This document shows positions 1-7,294 of a stretch of 64,000 bases of DNA, piece after piece. This stretch comes from Candidatus Thermoflexus tengchongensis (GTDB taxonomy: Bacteria; Chloroflexota; Anaerolineae; Thermoflexales; Thermoflexaceae). The DNA lies in contig JAEVEX010000073.1 in the NCBI GenBank assembly GCA_016842085.1, positions 1 to 64,000 of the forward strand, given 5' to 3'. The notes below the pieces were generated by a model. The model was not told the DNA's origin, ran no database searches, and saw nothing but the letters and a program-made list of their open reading frames with translations. The number at the start of each line of letters is the position of its first letter. Position 1 is the stretch's first letter. The position numbers were made by a program, and so were the translations under genes.

Positions 1-2
1 CG

Positions 3-122
3 TGGCTGAACCGCTTCCGGCGGCTGTTGATCCGCTGGGAAAAGAAGATCGAGAACTACTTGGCTATGCTCCATTTCGCTTGTGCCTGGATTGCCTTCCG
101 TGCTGCTGGACTTTTCGGATAG
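3..122 (+). CDS. IS5-family transposase, C-terminal end (partial)
   Basis: The frame is open from the left edge of the window to a TAG. It encodes about 39 residues starting WLNRFRRLLIRWEKK and ending in AFRAAGLFG. A basic RRLLIRWEKK stretch followed by an ENYLAMLHFA-like helix is typical of the end of IS5-family DDE transposases. The rest of the element lies outside the window, so its integrity cannot be judged. The right terminal inverted repeat should lie within the next 50-60 bases, but I cannot define it without the left end. Confidence 0.7.
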   Translation, partial: WLNRFRRLLIRWEKKIENYLAMLHFACAWIAFRAAGLFG

Positions 123-180
123 GCACTAAGTAATAAAAGCAGTGGGAGACTTACGCAGCTGATCCCTTCCCGGAGGCTTT

Positions 181-217
181 CAGGGTCGCGGGGCGTCCCT
201 GGCGCCCTGCGACCCTG
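181..217. terminator. GC-rich hairpin
   Basis: Two 15-base arms (181-195 and 203-217) pair with a single G-T position around a 7-base loop. The hairpin lies between the transposase tail and the beta-helix gene. No T-run follows on either strand, so it may be a terminator or part of the IS end. Confidence 0.4.
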
Positions 218-252
218 ATGTGCGATCCCGATTCCCAGCCGGAGAAGCCGCC

Positions 253-1617
253 ATGCTTCGGTCTCTGGCCTCGATCACGATCCTGGCCTTCGCAGTGCTT
301 ATCCTCTTTCATCTTGGAACCAGAGGATCGAACCCTAACCCCCAGCAACTCTGGGTGGATGATGACGGAACGGTGGGAGCGGCCAGTCGTTCCTGCGATG
401 GCGCGGATACCGCTTACTTGCGCATTCAAGCGGCGATCGAGGCCGCGCGGGATGGGGACGAGATCATTGTTTGCCCCGGGATCTATGTCGAACAGATCGA
501 CATCCATCGGAACCGGCTCTCGATCCATTCCTTCGATCGGTCGGCCTTAGATCCAAGCCCGGATACCCTCCTGCGGCCGGCGGAGCTGGTCCCTGCGGGG
601 GTATGGATCCTCGGCGATGGGAATACCTTTGAAGGCTTTGTGATCGAGGATAAAGTCCCGGATCCCCCGGCGCATCCCCATCCCCACACCCTCATTCTCG
701 TCCAGGGGGATCGCAATATCATCCGCGCCAACCGCCTGATCGGCCGCGGGAACGCCGGCCTGCCTGATACGGGCATCATGGTGCATGGGGCCGATGTGGG
801 CAACGGCGTTGCAGAGAGCAATCAGGTGGCCGAAAACGAGATCCTGAACCTCGCCGGCCATGGGGTCCTGGTTCTCAGCCTCGCGCCAGGCCGGGCGGCT
901 TACTGGACCACCGTAGCCCGCAACCAGGTGCATGATAACCCCGGCAGCGGCATTACCATCGACCGCTCGCCCTACACACAGGTGGAGGGCAACCGCCTGA
1001 CCCGCAACGGCATCGCCCTGTCCTTCCACAGCGACGCTTCCTTCCCCGGGACAGGAACTGTCTTCCGGTGCAATGAGATCACCGGGAACGCCGCGGGGGC
1101 ACGGAACACCGCGACCGATGGGGTGGTGATGGCGGCGGCGTTCAACTGGTGGGGGGACGCCGCAGGACCCTTCCACGATCTGCGAAATCCGTCCGGCAGA
1201 GGGGATAGGGCAGGTGATCACATCGATTTCGAGCCGTGGCTGACCGGGCCGCCGGGGCCAGTTTGCCCGCTGCTCCAGATCCGCATCGATATCCAGCCAG
1301 GCGTTGCCCCCAATCGCATTCCCCTCAATCACTCCGTGCTCATCCCGGTCGCCATCCTGTCGAATCCCAGCTTTATGGCCATTGTGGATCTGGACCGAAC
1401 CCGTATGACCTTCGGCCCCACGGGGACTGAGGCTCCTGTAGTGGGCTGTCAGACGACCGCAGGGGACCTGAACGGGGACGGGCTGGCGGATCTCCTTTGT
1501 TATTTCCGGGCTGATCAGATGGGCTTCCGCCTGGAGCACACCGAAGGAGTGCTCCGGGGGCAAACGCGGGGAGGCGTGCCAGTCGAGGGGCGGGACACGG
1601 TTCAAATTGTTCCCTGA
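253..1617 (+). CDS. Secreted right-handed beta-helix protein
   Basis: Predicted to be an exported protein of 454 residues. The N-terminus has a hydrophobic signal segment (residues about 3-20), followed by a mature start resembling NosD/pectate-lyase-like proteins. Residues about 40-310 carry repeated short strands with N and G turns (VAENEI, VARNQV, VEGNRL) of the kind that form parallel beta-helix coils, and NWWG-type motifs near residue 300. The last 100 residues, including a DLNGDG calcium-loop-like motif, form a separate beta domain often found at the end of secreted proteins. The start at 253 is preferred to an in-frame ATG at 220 because GGAG lies about 8 bases upstream and the signal peptide then begins at once. 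Substrate unknown; a carbohydrate-related or surface role is possible. Confidence 0.75.
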   Translation: MLRSLASITILAFAVLILFHLGTRGSNPNPQQLWVDDDGTVGAASRSCDGADTAYLRIQAAIEAARDGDEIIVCPGIYVEQIDIHRNRLSIHSFDRSALDPSPDTLLRPAELVPAGVWILGDGNTFEGFVIEDKVPDPPAHPHPHTLILVQGDRNIIRANRLIGRGNAGLPDTGIMVHGADVGNGVAESNQVAENEILNLAGHGVLVLSLAPGRAAYWTTVARNQVHDNPGSGITIDRSPYTQVEGNRLTRNGIALSFHSDASFPGTGTVFRCNEITGNAAGARNTATDGVVMAAAFNWWGDAAGPFHDLRNPSGRGDRAGDHIDFEPWLTGPPGPVCPLLQIRIDIQPGVAPNRIPLNHSVLIPVAILSNPSFMAIVDLDRTRMTFGPTGTEAPVVGCQTTAGDLNGDGLADLLCYFRADQMGFRLEHTEGVLRGQTRGGVPVEGRDTVQIVP

Positions 1618-1622
1618 GAAAG

Positions 1623-1653
1623 AGGGCAAGGCCACCAGAGGCAGCCTTGCCCT
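1623..1653 (+). terminator. Hairpin after the beta-helix gene
   Basis: Perfect 10-base arms AGGGCAAGGC and GCCTTGCCCT around an 11-base loop, beginning 6 bases after the stop codon. There is no strong T-run, but position and stem suit a terminator. Confidence 0.6.
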
Positions 1654-1881
1654 ATCTCCTGCTCCAGATCAGCTCATGAGGGACCCGGAGTGCTTGCCGG
1701 GATCGCCCGGCCGCTGCGGGCATCCATCCACCGGATCGCTCCCGCGGGGAAGGATAACCAGAGGACCTGACCGGGTGCAACCGGATGGCCTGGGGGAAGG
1801 GTCAGCTTTCCCAAACGTCTTTCGCACCCCCTCCAGGCGTACTCCAGCCATCGCCCTTCCTCCGGGACGTTCTTTGCCCGC

Positions 1882-2067
1882 TTAGCGGCCGCTCACCCCC
1901 CACAGGTGGAAGAGATAGCGGCGAATGATGAGAAGGATCACCAGTGCAGGGGCGACCATGAAGAACCCTCCGGCGAACCGGAAGTAAAGCGGCGACTCGT
2001 TGAGGACTGTGATCACCAGCGCTGGCAACGTCCGCTGCTCATGGATGGGGATCCCGCTCCCTGTCAA
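1882..2067 (-). pseudogene. C-terminal remnant of a carbohydrate-type ABC permease
   Basis: About 61 residues with one strong membrane segment (FAGGFFMVAPALVILLIIRRYLF) and a final GVSGR. This resembles the last membrane helix and tail of MalG/UgpE-type binding-protein-dependent permeases, which end in a similar RYxxxGxxxG pattern. The frame is closed by a stop about 20 bases upstream of the fragment, and no other part of a permease or its ABC partners is nearby. I read it as a gene remnant. The family call rests on one short segment. Confidence 0.4.
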
Positions 2068-2162
2068 GAGCCAGCATAGGGAGGCATCTTACCCTTCTCG
2101 ATTCAAGCTCTGCAGTGGGGCAGGTAGATTTGCCGCTGATCCCCTCATCCTTACCCCACTAA

Positions 2163-2197
2163 GATGGAGAAGGGCGATGAAACGGCCCTTCTCCATC
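2163..2197 (-). terminator. Hairpin after the HEAT-repeat gene
   Basis: Perfect 13-base arms (2163-2175 and 2185-2197) with a 9-base loop, 90 bases downstream of the HEAT-repeat stop. On the minus strand only a short TT follows. The 2068-2286 gap otherwise shows nothing I can identify. Confidence 0.55.
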
Positions 2198-2286
2198 CGC
2201 ACAGGGGGAAGACGAAACGGCAGGAGCTGTCGGAGGCTGCACTTCGGGAGGATAAGCGTTGTTTCTCTCGGGCCTAGCGTAGCGCC

Positions 2287-2799
2287 TCAGCGAAGCAAAC
2301 CCAGGCTCATCAGAGCCTGTTGAGCAGCCAGGGGAACCTGCAGGACAGGCTCCATGCTCTCCAGGGCTTGCAGAACCAGGCGGAGCGGTGATTCGCGGGG
2401 CCCTGCCGCCAGGGCTTTCAATACGTGATGGGCGCCCTGGCGAAGCCACGCGGAGTCGGAATGATGAACCAGCGCCTCCAGCAGCGGACGCAGGCTGGCT
2501 TCCCCCAGGCTCACCAGCCCCTCCGCGGCCATCCATCGAATGCCCGGGTCCGGGTCATCGATCATGATCTGGACCAGGCGGTCTGCCACCTGCGGATCCC
2601 GGATTTCCACCAGCGTCCGGGTGATTTCCCAGCGCAGGAGATCATCCGCATGATCCCTGGCGGCCCAGAGCGCCTCCACCACCTGAGCGCCCCTGGCAAC
2701 CAGCGCCCGGCGGGCCGCCTGCACGGCTGCATAATCCGGGCTGTTCAGCGCCTGGATATATTCCGCGATTTCGGAGCTGGAGTCTTTCATTCCGGCCAT
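2287..2799 (-). CDS. HEAT-repeat protein
   Basis: A 170-residue, all-helical protein made of HEAT/PBS-lyase-type repeats. Recognisable units include AVQAARRALVARG, LLRWEITRTLVEI, GIRWMAAEGLVSLG and WLRQGAHHVLKALA, each a helix pair of about 30 residues. Such proteins act as binding scaffolds and no catalytic residues are visible. The frame is open upstream to a TTG at 2910, but that extension would include a strong terminator hairpin. The ATG at 2799, with GAGGTG eight bases ahead, is therefore the better start. It lies downstream of a RelE-like toxin gene on the same strand, separated by the terminator. Confidence 0.7.
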   Translation of the reverse strand: MAGMKDSSSEIAEYIQALNSPDYAAVQAARRALVARGAQVVEALWAARDHADDLLRWEITRTLVEIRDPQVADRLVQIMIDDPDPGIRWMAAEGLVSLGEASLRPLLEALVHHSDSAWLRQGAHHVLKALAAGPRESPLRLVLQALESMEPVLQVPLAAQQALMSLGLLR

Positions 2800-2856
2800 T
2801 GCGCACCTCGCCTCGATTTTTTGGAGAAGCTGCGAAGCCTTTTCCAGAAAAGACTC

Positions 2857-2881
2857 GGGGCCGGGCGGGCTGCCCGGCCCC
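2857..2881 (-). terminator. Terminator between toxin and HEAT-repeat genes
   Basis: Perfect 10-base arms GGGGCCGGGC and GCCCGGCCCC with a 5-base loop. On the minus strand the stem is followed by GAGTCTTTT. It ends the RelE-like transcript and argues against translation starting at 2910. Confidence 0.8.
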
Positions 2882-2928
2882 CAACTTCCAGGGGATTCCT
2901 GGTTTTGCAACAGGGCCCGGCACCCTCC

Positions 2929-3177
2929 TCAGCGATATGCATCGTTTCGCTTTCGAATCTCCAGGATCTGAAGCAGGCCAGGACCCCGTTGCACGTAGAG
3001 ACGATATTCCCCTGCCCGGTGGCTCAGGAGGACCCCCCGGTCATGCCGGATCTTCGTCAGACGAGGGTTCGCCTCCTCCGCCAGCAGGGCGATATGCTCC
3101 AGGATTTGCTGGCGGTGCTTGACCGGCAACCGTTCCAGATCTTTGAGCGCCTTCCTGGAGAACCGAACCGCAAGCAT
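2929..3177 (-). CDS. RelE/ParE-family toxin-like protein
   Basis: An 82-residue basic protein of the RelE/ParE fold, starting MLAVRFSRKALKDLERLP and ending in LQILEIRKRNDAYR. The DLERLP helix, the central YRLYVQ strand and the final I-RKRNDAY strand match RelE-type toxins, which are mRNA interferases or gyrase poisons. The ATG at 3177 follows GGAG and AAGGGA and starts the family core directly; an in-frame ATG at 3207 is possible. No antitoxin-like gene is adjacent: the next genes are a HEAT-repeat protein behind a terminator and, upstream, a small membrane protein. It may be an orphan or a cytoplasmic RelE homologue without toxicity. Confidence 0.75.
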   Translation of the reverse strand: MLAVRFSRKALKDLERLPVKHRQQILEHIALLAEEANPRLTKIRHDRGVLLSHRAGEYRLYVQRGPGLLQILEIRKRNDAYR

Positions 3178-3402
3178 CTTTCCCTTACTCCGGATGGGAA
3201 ACCTCATCACGCTTGCGCATGGTCCCTCCCCGCGATTCTTCAGGCCGCCGGAGAGGGAGAGAAAAAACCCTTTGAGGGCAGGGGCCACCTTTCGGCGGCC
3301 CCCACTCTTAAGGATCCGGCCAGGATGTAATCGGGCGAAGCCCTGCTCCTCAGCGCGATTACAGGCCTGCGAAACCTCTCCGGTTTTTCGCCGGAGGCGG
3401 AA

Positions 3403-3615
3403 TCAGCCCCAGGCGAACACGATCAAAAAGAAAAGCCCCAGCAAGGCCAGGCCCAGCCCCCCGATGAGGATCCAGCCCTCGATCCGCCAGAGCTCCGCGG
3501 GTCGGGTGCGGCGACGCAAAAGGAACCAGCCAGCGCTCAACAGGCTGATGGAAAGCGCCAGCCAGGCCCTGGACAACCAGAAAACGGACACCCGCCATGA
3601 TCCAAGCCGCACCAT
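3403..3615 (-). CDS. Small two-helix membrane protein
   Basis: A 70-residue frame with two hydrophobic stretches (about residues 11-33 and 45-69) separated by a basic RRRTRPAE loop. It begins 30 bases after the tatA stop on the same strand, so it may be cotranscribed with tatA. There is no recognisable family and the ribosome site is weak. The two clean membrane segments are the main support. Confidence 0.45.
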   Translation of the reverse strand: MVRLGSWRVSVFWLSRAWLALSISLLSAGWFLLRRRTRPAELWRIEGWILIGGLGLALLGLFFLIVFAWG

Positions 3616-3645
3616 CGCTGACCCGACAGAGGAAGAACATGGCGG

Positions 3646-3912
3646 TCAGGGGGCCGATGCAGGAGGTCCTGGAGGCTCGGGGCCTTGAACGTGGACCTCT
3701 CCTTTCCCCTCCCCGCTCCCCGCGATCCCATGTCCCGGAGGCTCACGGCCTGGAGAGCGGGGCGCCTCAGGAGGCTCTTCCACCAAGCCGCGCCGGAACT
3801 CCCGAACGCTCTGGCCCAGCTCCCGGGCGATCGCCGACAGCCGGCCCGGGCCGAAGAGAAGCAGGGCCAATAGGAAGATCAGCAACAGTTCTTCTGCACC
3901 GATACGGATCAT
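3646..3912 (-). CDS. tatA: Twin-arginine translocase subunit TatA/TatE
   Basis: An 88-residue protein with the TatA layout: an N-terminal membrane helix (residues 8-22, ELLLIFLLALLLFGPGRL), the FGPGRL hinge, then an amphipathic helix (IARELGQSVREFRRGL) and a proline/glycine-rich polar tail. TatA oligomers form the channel element through which folded twin-arginine substrates leave the cytoplasm. TatC is not in the window. The short helix and intact hinge make the assignment firm; TatA versus TatB cannot be settled without its partners, but the short tail favours TatA. Confidence 0.88.
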   Translation of the reverse strand: MIRIGAEELLLIFLLALLLFGPGRLSAIARELGQSVREFRRGLVEEPPEAPRSPGREPPGHGIAGSGEGKGEVHVQGPEPPGPPASAP

Positions 3913-3942
3913 CGGATAGCTTCCCCCTTTCCCTCAAAATCC

Positions 3943-3983
3943 GCGCGGGGGGCGGCCGTCGAAGCTCGCCGCGCCCCCCGCGC
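3943..3983 (-). terminator. Terminator between the DUF5666 gene and tatA
   Basis: GCGCGGGGGGCGGC pairs with a nearly complementary GC-rich arm ending at 3983. On the minus strand it is followed by GATTTTGAG. It separates the DUF5666 gene from tatA. Confidence 0.65.
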
Positions 3984-4041
3984 CCTTCGCACCCTTATTG
4001 TACCCTCCCCGCACCCCAGGGGAAGAATCCCGGGGGATCGC

Positions 4042-4632
4042 TTACCGAGCCCGGCGGACCAGGCTCATGAGCGTGACATACCAGGTGTCATCGAAGTGAC
4101 CCACCCCCAGAACATTCACCCGATCCCCTACTTTGAAATCTTTCAAAGTGGGGCTTTTCACCCGAGGGATCCGGAAGCGGGTTCGGTCATCGGTGAGCAG
4201 GTTCACCTTCCCTTTCGCTGTCTCGAGAACCAGGCGGTTCTCTTTGATTTCCGCAATGGTGCCGTGGAAGGTCTGGACCGGCGGCCGAACGCCGATCCGC
4301 AGGGCCTCCACCTTGCCGTCCGTCCGCGTCCCCACGATCAGCACGCGCTCATCCGGATGGAGATCGGCCCAGGTTGGCTTGCGGATCCCGATCACGAGCA
4401 GGACCGTCTTATCCGTTCCGGAGACCTCCACCATATCCCCTTTCGCCGTCTTCACGGTCAGCGTTTTCGCCGCCGGATCCACTTTGGCGATCGTCCCGCG
4501 CACAATGACGCGGGCGGGAGCACGGGTCTGAAGCGCCGCCTGGGGCCATGCCATCCCGGTTCCCCAGCTCAGGAGAAGCAGGCTCCCCAGCACCGCGCCG
4601 ATGAACTTCTTCCACCCCTGTAACACGCGCAT
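4042..4632 (-). CDS. Exported DUF5666-type protein
   Basis: A 196-residue protein with a signal sequence (basic MRVLQGWKK, hydrophobic residues about 10-28, AWPQA cleavage region). The mature part contains repeated small beta units such as VRGTIAKVDPAAKTLTVKT and FHGTIAEIKENRLVLET, which match the DUF5666 pattern: a G-x-I-x-x-I element followed by a strand and a D-x-x-T turn. These OB-like units are usually extracytoplasmic and of unknown function. The ATG follows AGGAG and a GGGGG tract. It is transcribed alone, between two hairpins. Confidence 0.7.
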   Translation of the reverse strand: MRVLQGWKKFIGAVLGSLLLLSWGTGMAWPQAALQTRAPARVIVRGTIAKVDPAAKTLTVKTAKGDMVEVSGTDKTVLLVIGIRKPTWADLHPDERVLIVGTRTDGKVEALRIGVRPPVQTFHGTIAEIKENRLVLETAKGKVNLLTDDRTRFRIPRVKSPTLKDFKVGDRVNVLGVGHFDDTWYVTLMSLVRRAR

Positions 4633-4701
4633 GGTTTCCCCCTTTCTCCTCAGGACCTGCGCCGCTGGATTTGAATTCAGAGTGGTCCGATGTCCTTTTC
4701 T

Positions 4702-4742
4702 TCATCCCCCTCCGTGACCGGGAGAGTCACGGAGGGGGATGA
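4702..4742 (-). terminator. Strong hairpin after the lipoprotein gene
   Basis: Perfect 17-base arms (4702-4718 and 4726-4742) with a 7-base loop, 18 bases downstream of the lipoprotein stop. It is A-rich rather than T-rich on the minus-strand side, but the stem is among the strongest in the window. Confidence 0.65.
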
Positions 4743-4759
4743 ATGCGCTCCTGGAAGTC

Positions 4760-5359
4760 TTACTTCTGGATTGGCATCCCATCCGGGCCGATCACATACC
4801 AGAGCTTGTTGAATCCCTGGCCGTTGGTATCGCCGGGCTTCGTGTCACCCGAGAAGTAATAGAGAGGGTGGCCATTGTAGGTGACCTGGATGGTGCCATC
4901 CTTGCGTCGGATGGTGCCCAGCAGGGCCGCGTTCACCCCGGGGCCAGCGATCGGCTTGCCCGCGGTAAGGAACGGCGGCCAGCGCTGCGCGCAATCCGCC
5001 TCACAGGTGCTGGTGTTCTTCGGGTCGTTCATAAACACATAGAGGGTGAACCCCTGCTCATCGGTGAGGAACTTCCCCAGGGCCGTGCTCTGGCCCACCT
5101 TCACCGTGGCCGGCTTGCTCGGCGTGGGCCGGGGCGTGGCCGTCGGGGTCGGCGCCGGCGTCGGAGTGGGAGTGGGCACCTTCGTTGGCGTAGGGGTCGG
5201 CGCCCGGGTCGGCGTCGGGCTGGGCGGCACCTTTGTGGGGGTGGCGGGCGGCCGGGTGGGCGCCGGCGTCGGCGAAGGCGTGGCCCGGGCGCAAGCCGTC
5301 AGGGCCAGCCACGCAGCGAACCCGATTCCACTCAGCCAGCGTAGGGCTCGATGGCGCAT
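4760..5359 (-). CDS. Lipoprotein with COG4315-type repeat domain
   Basis: A 199-residue lipoprotein. The signal peptide ends in a lipobox (LALTAC), so lipidation is expected at Cys23. Residues about 25-85 are a low-complexity linker of TP, AP and KVP units that would hold the domain away from the membrane. The C-terminal domain (about 88-199) has the features of the secreted repeat family COG4315: a G-x-TLYVFxxD strand, a C-xxx-C pair (STCEADC) followed by RWPPF, and a second unit with [12 protein letters not shown] and [11 protein letters not shown]. Function unknown. AAAGGAGGAGAG precedes the ATG. Confidence 0.8.
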   Translation of the reverse strand: MRHRALRWLSGIGFAAWLALTACARATPSPTPAPTRPPATPTKVPPSPTPTRAPTPTPTKVPTPTPTPAPTPTATPRPTPSKPATVKVGQSTALGKFLTDEQGFTLYVFMNDPKNTSTCEADCAQRWPPFLTAGKPIAGPGVNAALLGTIRRKDGTIQVTYNGHPLYYFSGDTKPGDTNGQGFNKLWYVIGPDGMPIQK

Positions 5360-5529
5360 CGCCTCTCCTCCTTTCAGCCAGATTCTCCAGCGAAAGATCT
5401 TAAGCGGGAGAGGCGCGGCTGTCCTGAAGGAAAGCCAAAGGGGAGCTTAAGAAAACCTTAAGGGGAAGAGAGCTCAGGGGATCATGAGGTCTCGGCTTCG
5501 CCGCCCGCTCCTCTATGAATGGCTCCAGG

Positions 5530-6273
5530 TTACTCGCGTTCCTGTTGCAGCAACCGATACGTCTCCCCCACGGCCAGGGCCATCCACACGGCCAGCCGGA
5601 GGCCGTGCAGGCCATCGATATAGCCCCGCAGCCGTATAAAGCGACGCCAGAACTCCCGCGCCATCATCGTCCACGGCGTATACCAGTGGGGCCGCACCCC
5701 GGCCTCCCGCAGGGCCTGCGCCTCCAGCCGCGCATAGGCGCGCTGCTTGGCTCGAAATTCGGCCGGGGAATCATAGTTGTAATGGATCAGCGGGTTCCGC
5801 AGATATCCCGCCGCTCCCTGCAGCACCACGATCTCATGGACCGGACGTTCATATCGGGCATAGCCCCGACGCAGAACCCGCAGCTGGTAATCCGGCCACC
5901 ACCCCCCGCCCCGCGTCAGCCGCCCGAACAGGTAGTTGCGCCGGGGCACCCACCAGCCCACGTAATGGGGATCCCGGATGGCCGCCCGGATCTCCTCTGC
6001 CAGCTCCGGCGTGGCCCGCTCATCGGCGTCCACGAAGAAAATCCAGTCGGCCTCCACCCGCTCCAGAGCCGCATTGCGCTGGGCCGCGTAGTTCTCGAAG
6101 GGATGCTGGATGACCTCGGCTCCCCAGGCGCGAGCCCGCTCCACCGTGTCATCATCGCTATACGAGTCGAAGACCACCACCCGATCCGCCCAGCGCACGC
6201 TCTCCATGCACGCTTCGATGAAGGCCGACTCGTTCCGGGTGAGGATCACCACCGCCAGCATAAGCTCTCCCAT
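5530..6273 (-). CDS. Family 2 glycosyltransferase
   Basis: A 247-residue GT-A glycosyltransferase. Residues 5-100 carry the nucleotide-sugar domain: AVVILTRNESAFI at the start, a DSYSDDDT segment and the metal-binding FFVDADE motif near residue 83. The later YLFGR and VHE segments resemble the WaaE/LgtF-like subfamily of lipopolysaccharide or glycoprotein heptose/glucose transferases. No transmembrane segment is obvious, so it is probably cytoplasmic at the membrane. It ends the HAD / baseplate-J / GT2 operon, 52 bases after the preceding stop. Confidence 0.85.
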   Translation of the reverse strand: MGELMLAVVILTRNESAFIEACMESVRWADRVVVFDSYSDDDTVERARAWGAEVIQHPFENYAAQRNAALERVEADWIFFVDADERATPELAEEIRAAIRDPHYVGWWVPRRNYLFGRLTRGGGWWPDYQLRVLRRGYARYERPVHEIVVLQGAAGYLRNPLIHYNYDSPAEFRAKQRAYARLEAQALREAGVRPHWYTPWTMMAREFWRRFIRLRGYIDGLHGLRLAVWMALAVGETYRLLQQERE

Positions 6274-6325
6274 CGATGGAACGGATCTTCCTGATCCCGG
6301 CGGAGCAAATGGTTTTGCGGAGCTC

Positions 6326-7279
6326 CTAATCCTGAAGGTTCTCCATCCGAAGCGCCATGTGCTTCACCGCCTCATAGGCCGCCCGCAGGGCGGCGCTCTC
6401 AGGATCGACGGCCCGGGCCAGGGCCCGGGCGCGCACACCGGCGCCAAAGGCGACCAGGTAACAGGCTGCCCGGAACTTCCATCGCGGATAATGCCGGCGG
6501 TAGAGCCGCAGGCGGCTGGCCCAGAGCGCCCGGATCATGTCGGGGCGCACCTGCCGGGCGCTCTCCCCACCGGCGTGCACCACGACCGCTTCCGGCACGC
6601 AGTAGCGTTCCCAGCCGGCCCGAGCCATCCGCCAGCACCAGTCCACCTCCTCCGCATAGATCCAGTAGCCCTCATCCAGCAACCCCACCGATCGGATCGC
6701 TTCCCCCCGGACCATCATCGCCGCCCCGAGGGGATGCCCGATCCGAAACGGTTTTCCCCCCATATACCAGGCCCGAGGGTAACGTCCGTTCAGGCGGGTC
6801 TCCAGCAGGCGGGGATGAAGGGGGAACAGATCGAGGAAGAGCTGGGCCAGCCCCGGGAAATCGAAGGCGCTGTGCTGAAATCGGCCATCCGGGTAAATCA
6901 GCCGCGGGCCGCACACCCCGGCGCGGGGGGTGGATTCCATGAAACGAAGCAGAATCCGGGGGGCTTCGTCCAGGACCTCGGTATCCGGATTGAGCAGCCA
7001 GACGTAACGCGGCGCAGCGGGGCGATCCGGGAACCCCATGGCCTTCAGCGCCTGGTTGTTCGCAGCGGCAAACCCTCGATTGCTGGGATTCACGATCAGG
7101 CGGACGGCGGGGAAGGCCGAACGGATCGCCTCCACGGTGCCATCGCTGGAGGCGTTATCCACCACCCACACGGAGGCGGTCAGGGCCGATCGTTCCAGGG
7201 CGACGAAGAGCGAGCGCAACGCCCGCAGGGCCCAATCCCGCACGTTCCAGGTCACCATCACCACGGCCAGATCATCCAT
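6326..7279 (-). CDS. Family 2 glycosyltransferase (rhamnosyltransferase-like)
   Basis: A 317-residue GT2 enzyme. It opens with VVMVTWNVRDW, has the VVDNASSDGT nucleotide-binding segment and NPSNRGFAAANNQ, and a DXD-equivalent in LLNPDTE. These are hallmarks of the RfbF/WbbL rhamnosyltransferase group. The later EEVDWCWRM motif is the usual acceptor-side element of this subfamily. It lies 15 bases downstream of the baseplate-J-like gene in the same operon. The exact sugar cannot be told from sequence. Confidence 0.87.
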   Translation of the reverse strand: MDDLAVVMVTWNVRDWALRALRSLFVALERSALTASVWVVDNASSDGTVEAIRSAFPAVRLIVNPSNRGFAAANNQALKAMGFPDRPAAPRYVWLLNPDTEVLDEAPRILLRFMESTPRAGVCGPRLIYPDGRFQHSAFDFPGLAQLFLDLFPLHPRLLETRLNGRYPRAWYMGGKPFRIGHPLGAAMMVRGEAIRSVGLLDEGYWIYAEEVDWCWRMARAGWERYCVPEAVVVHAGGESARQVRPDMIRALWASRLRLYRRHYPRWKFRAACYLVAFGAGVRARALARAVDPESAALRAAYEAVKHMALRMENLQD

Positions 7280-7294
7280 CCGAAGGGGGCGCCT

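Noticed and set aside
2800-2910. N-terminal extension of the HEAT-repeat protein from a TTG at 2910
   Set aside because: It would translate through a strong terminator hairpin (2857-2881), and a good ribosome site precedes ATG 2799.
5100-5300. Repetitive GC-rich stretch with TP/AP periodicity
   Set aside because: It is the coding sequence of the proline/threonine linker in a lipoprotein, not a regulatory or mobile repeat.
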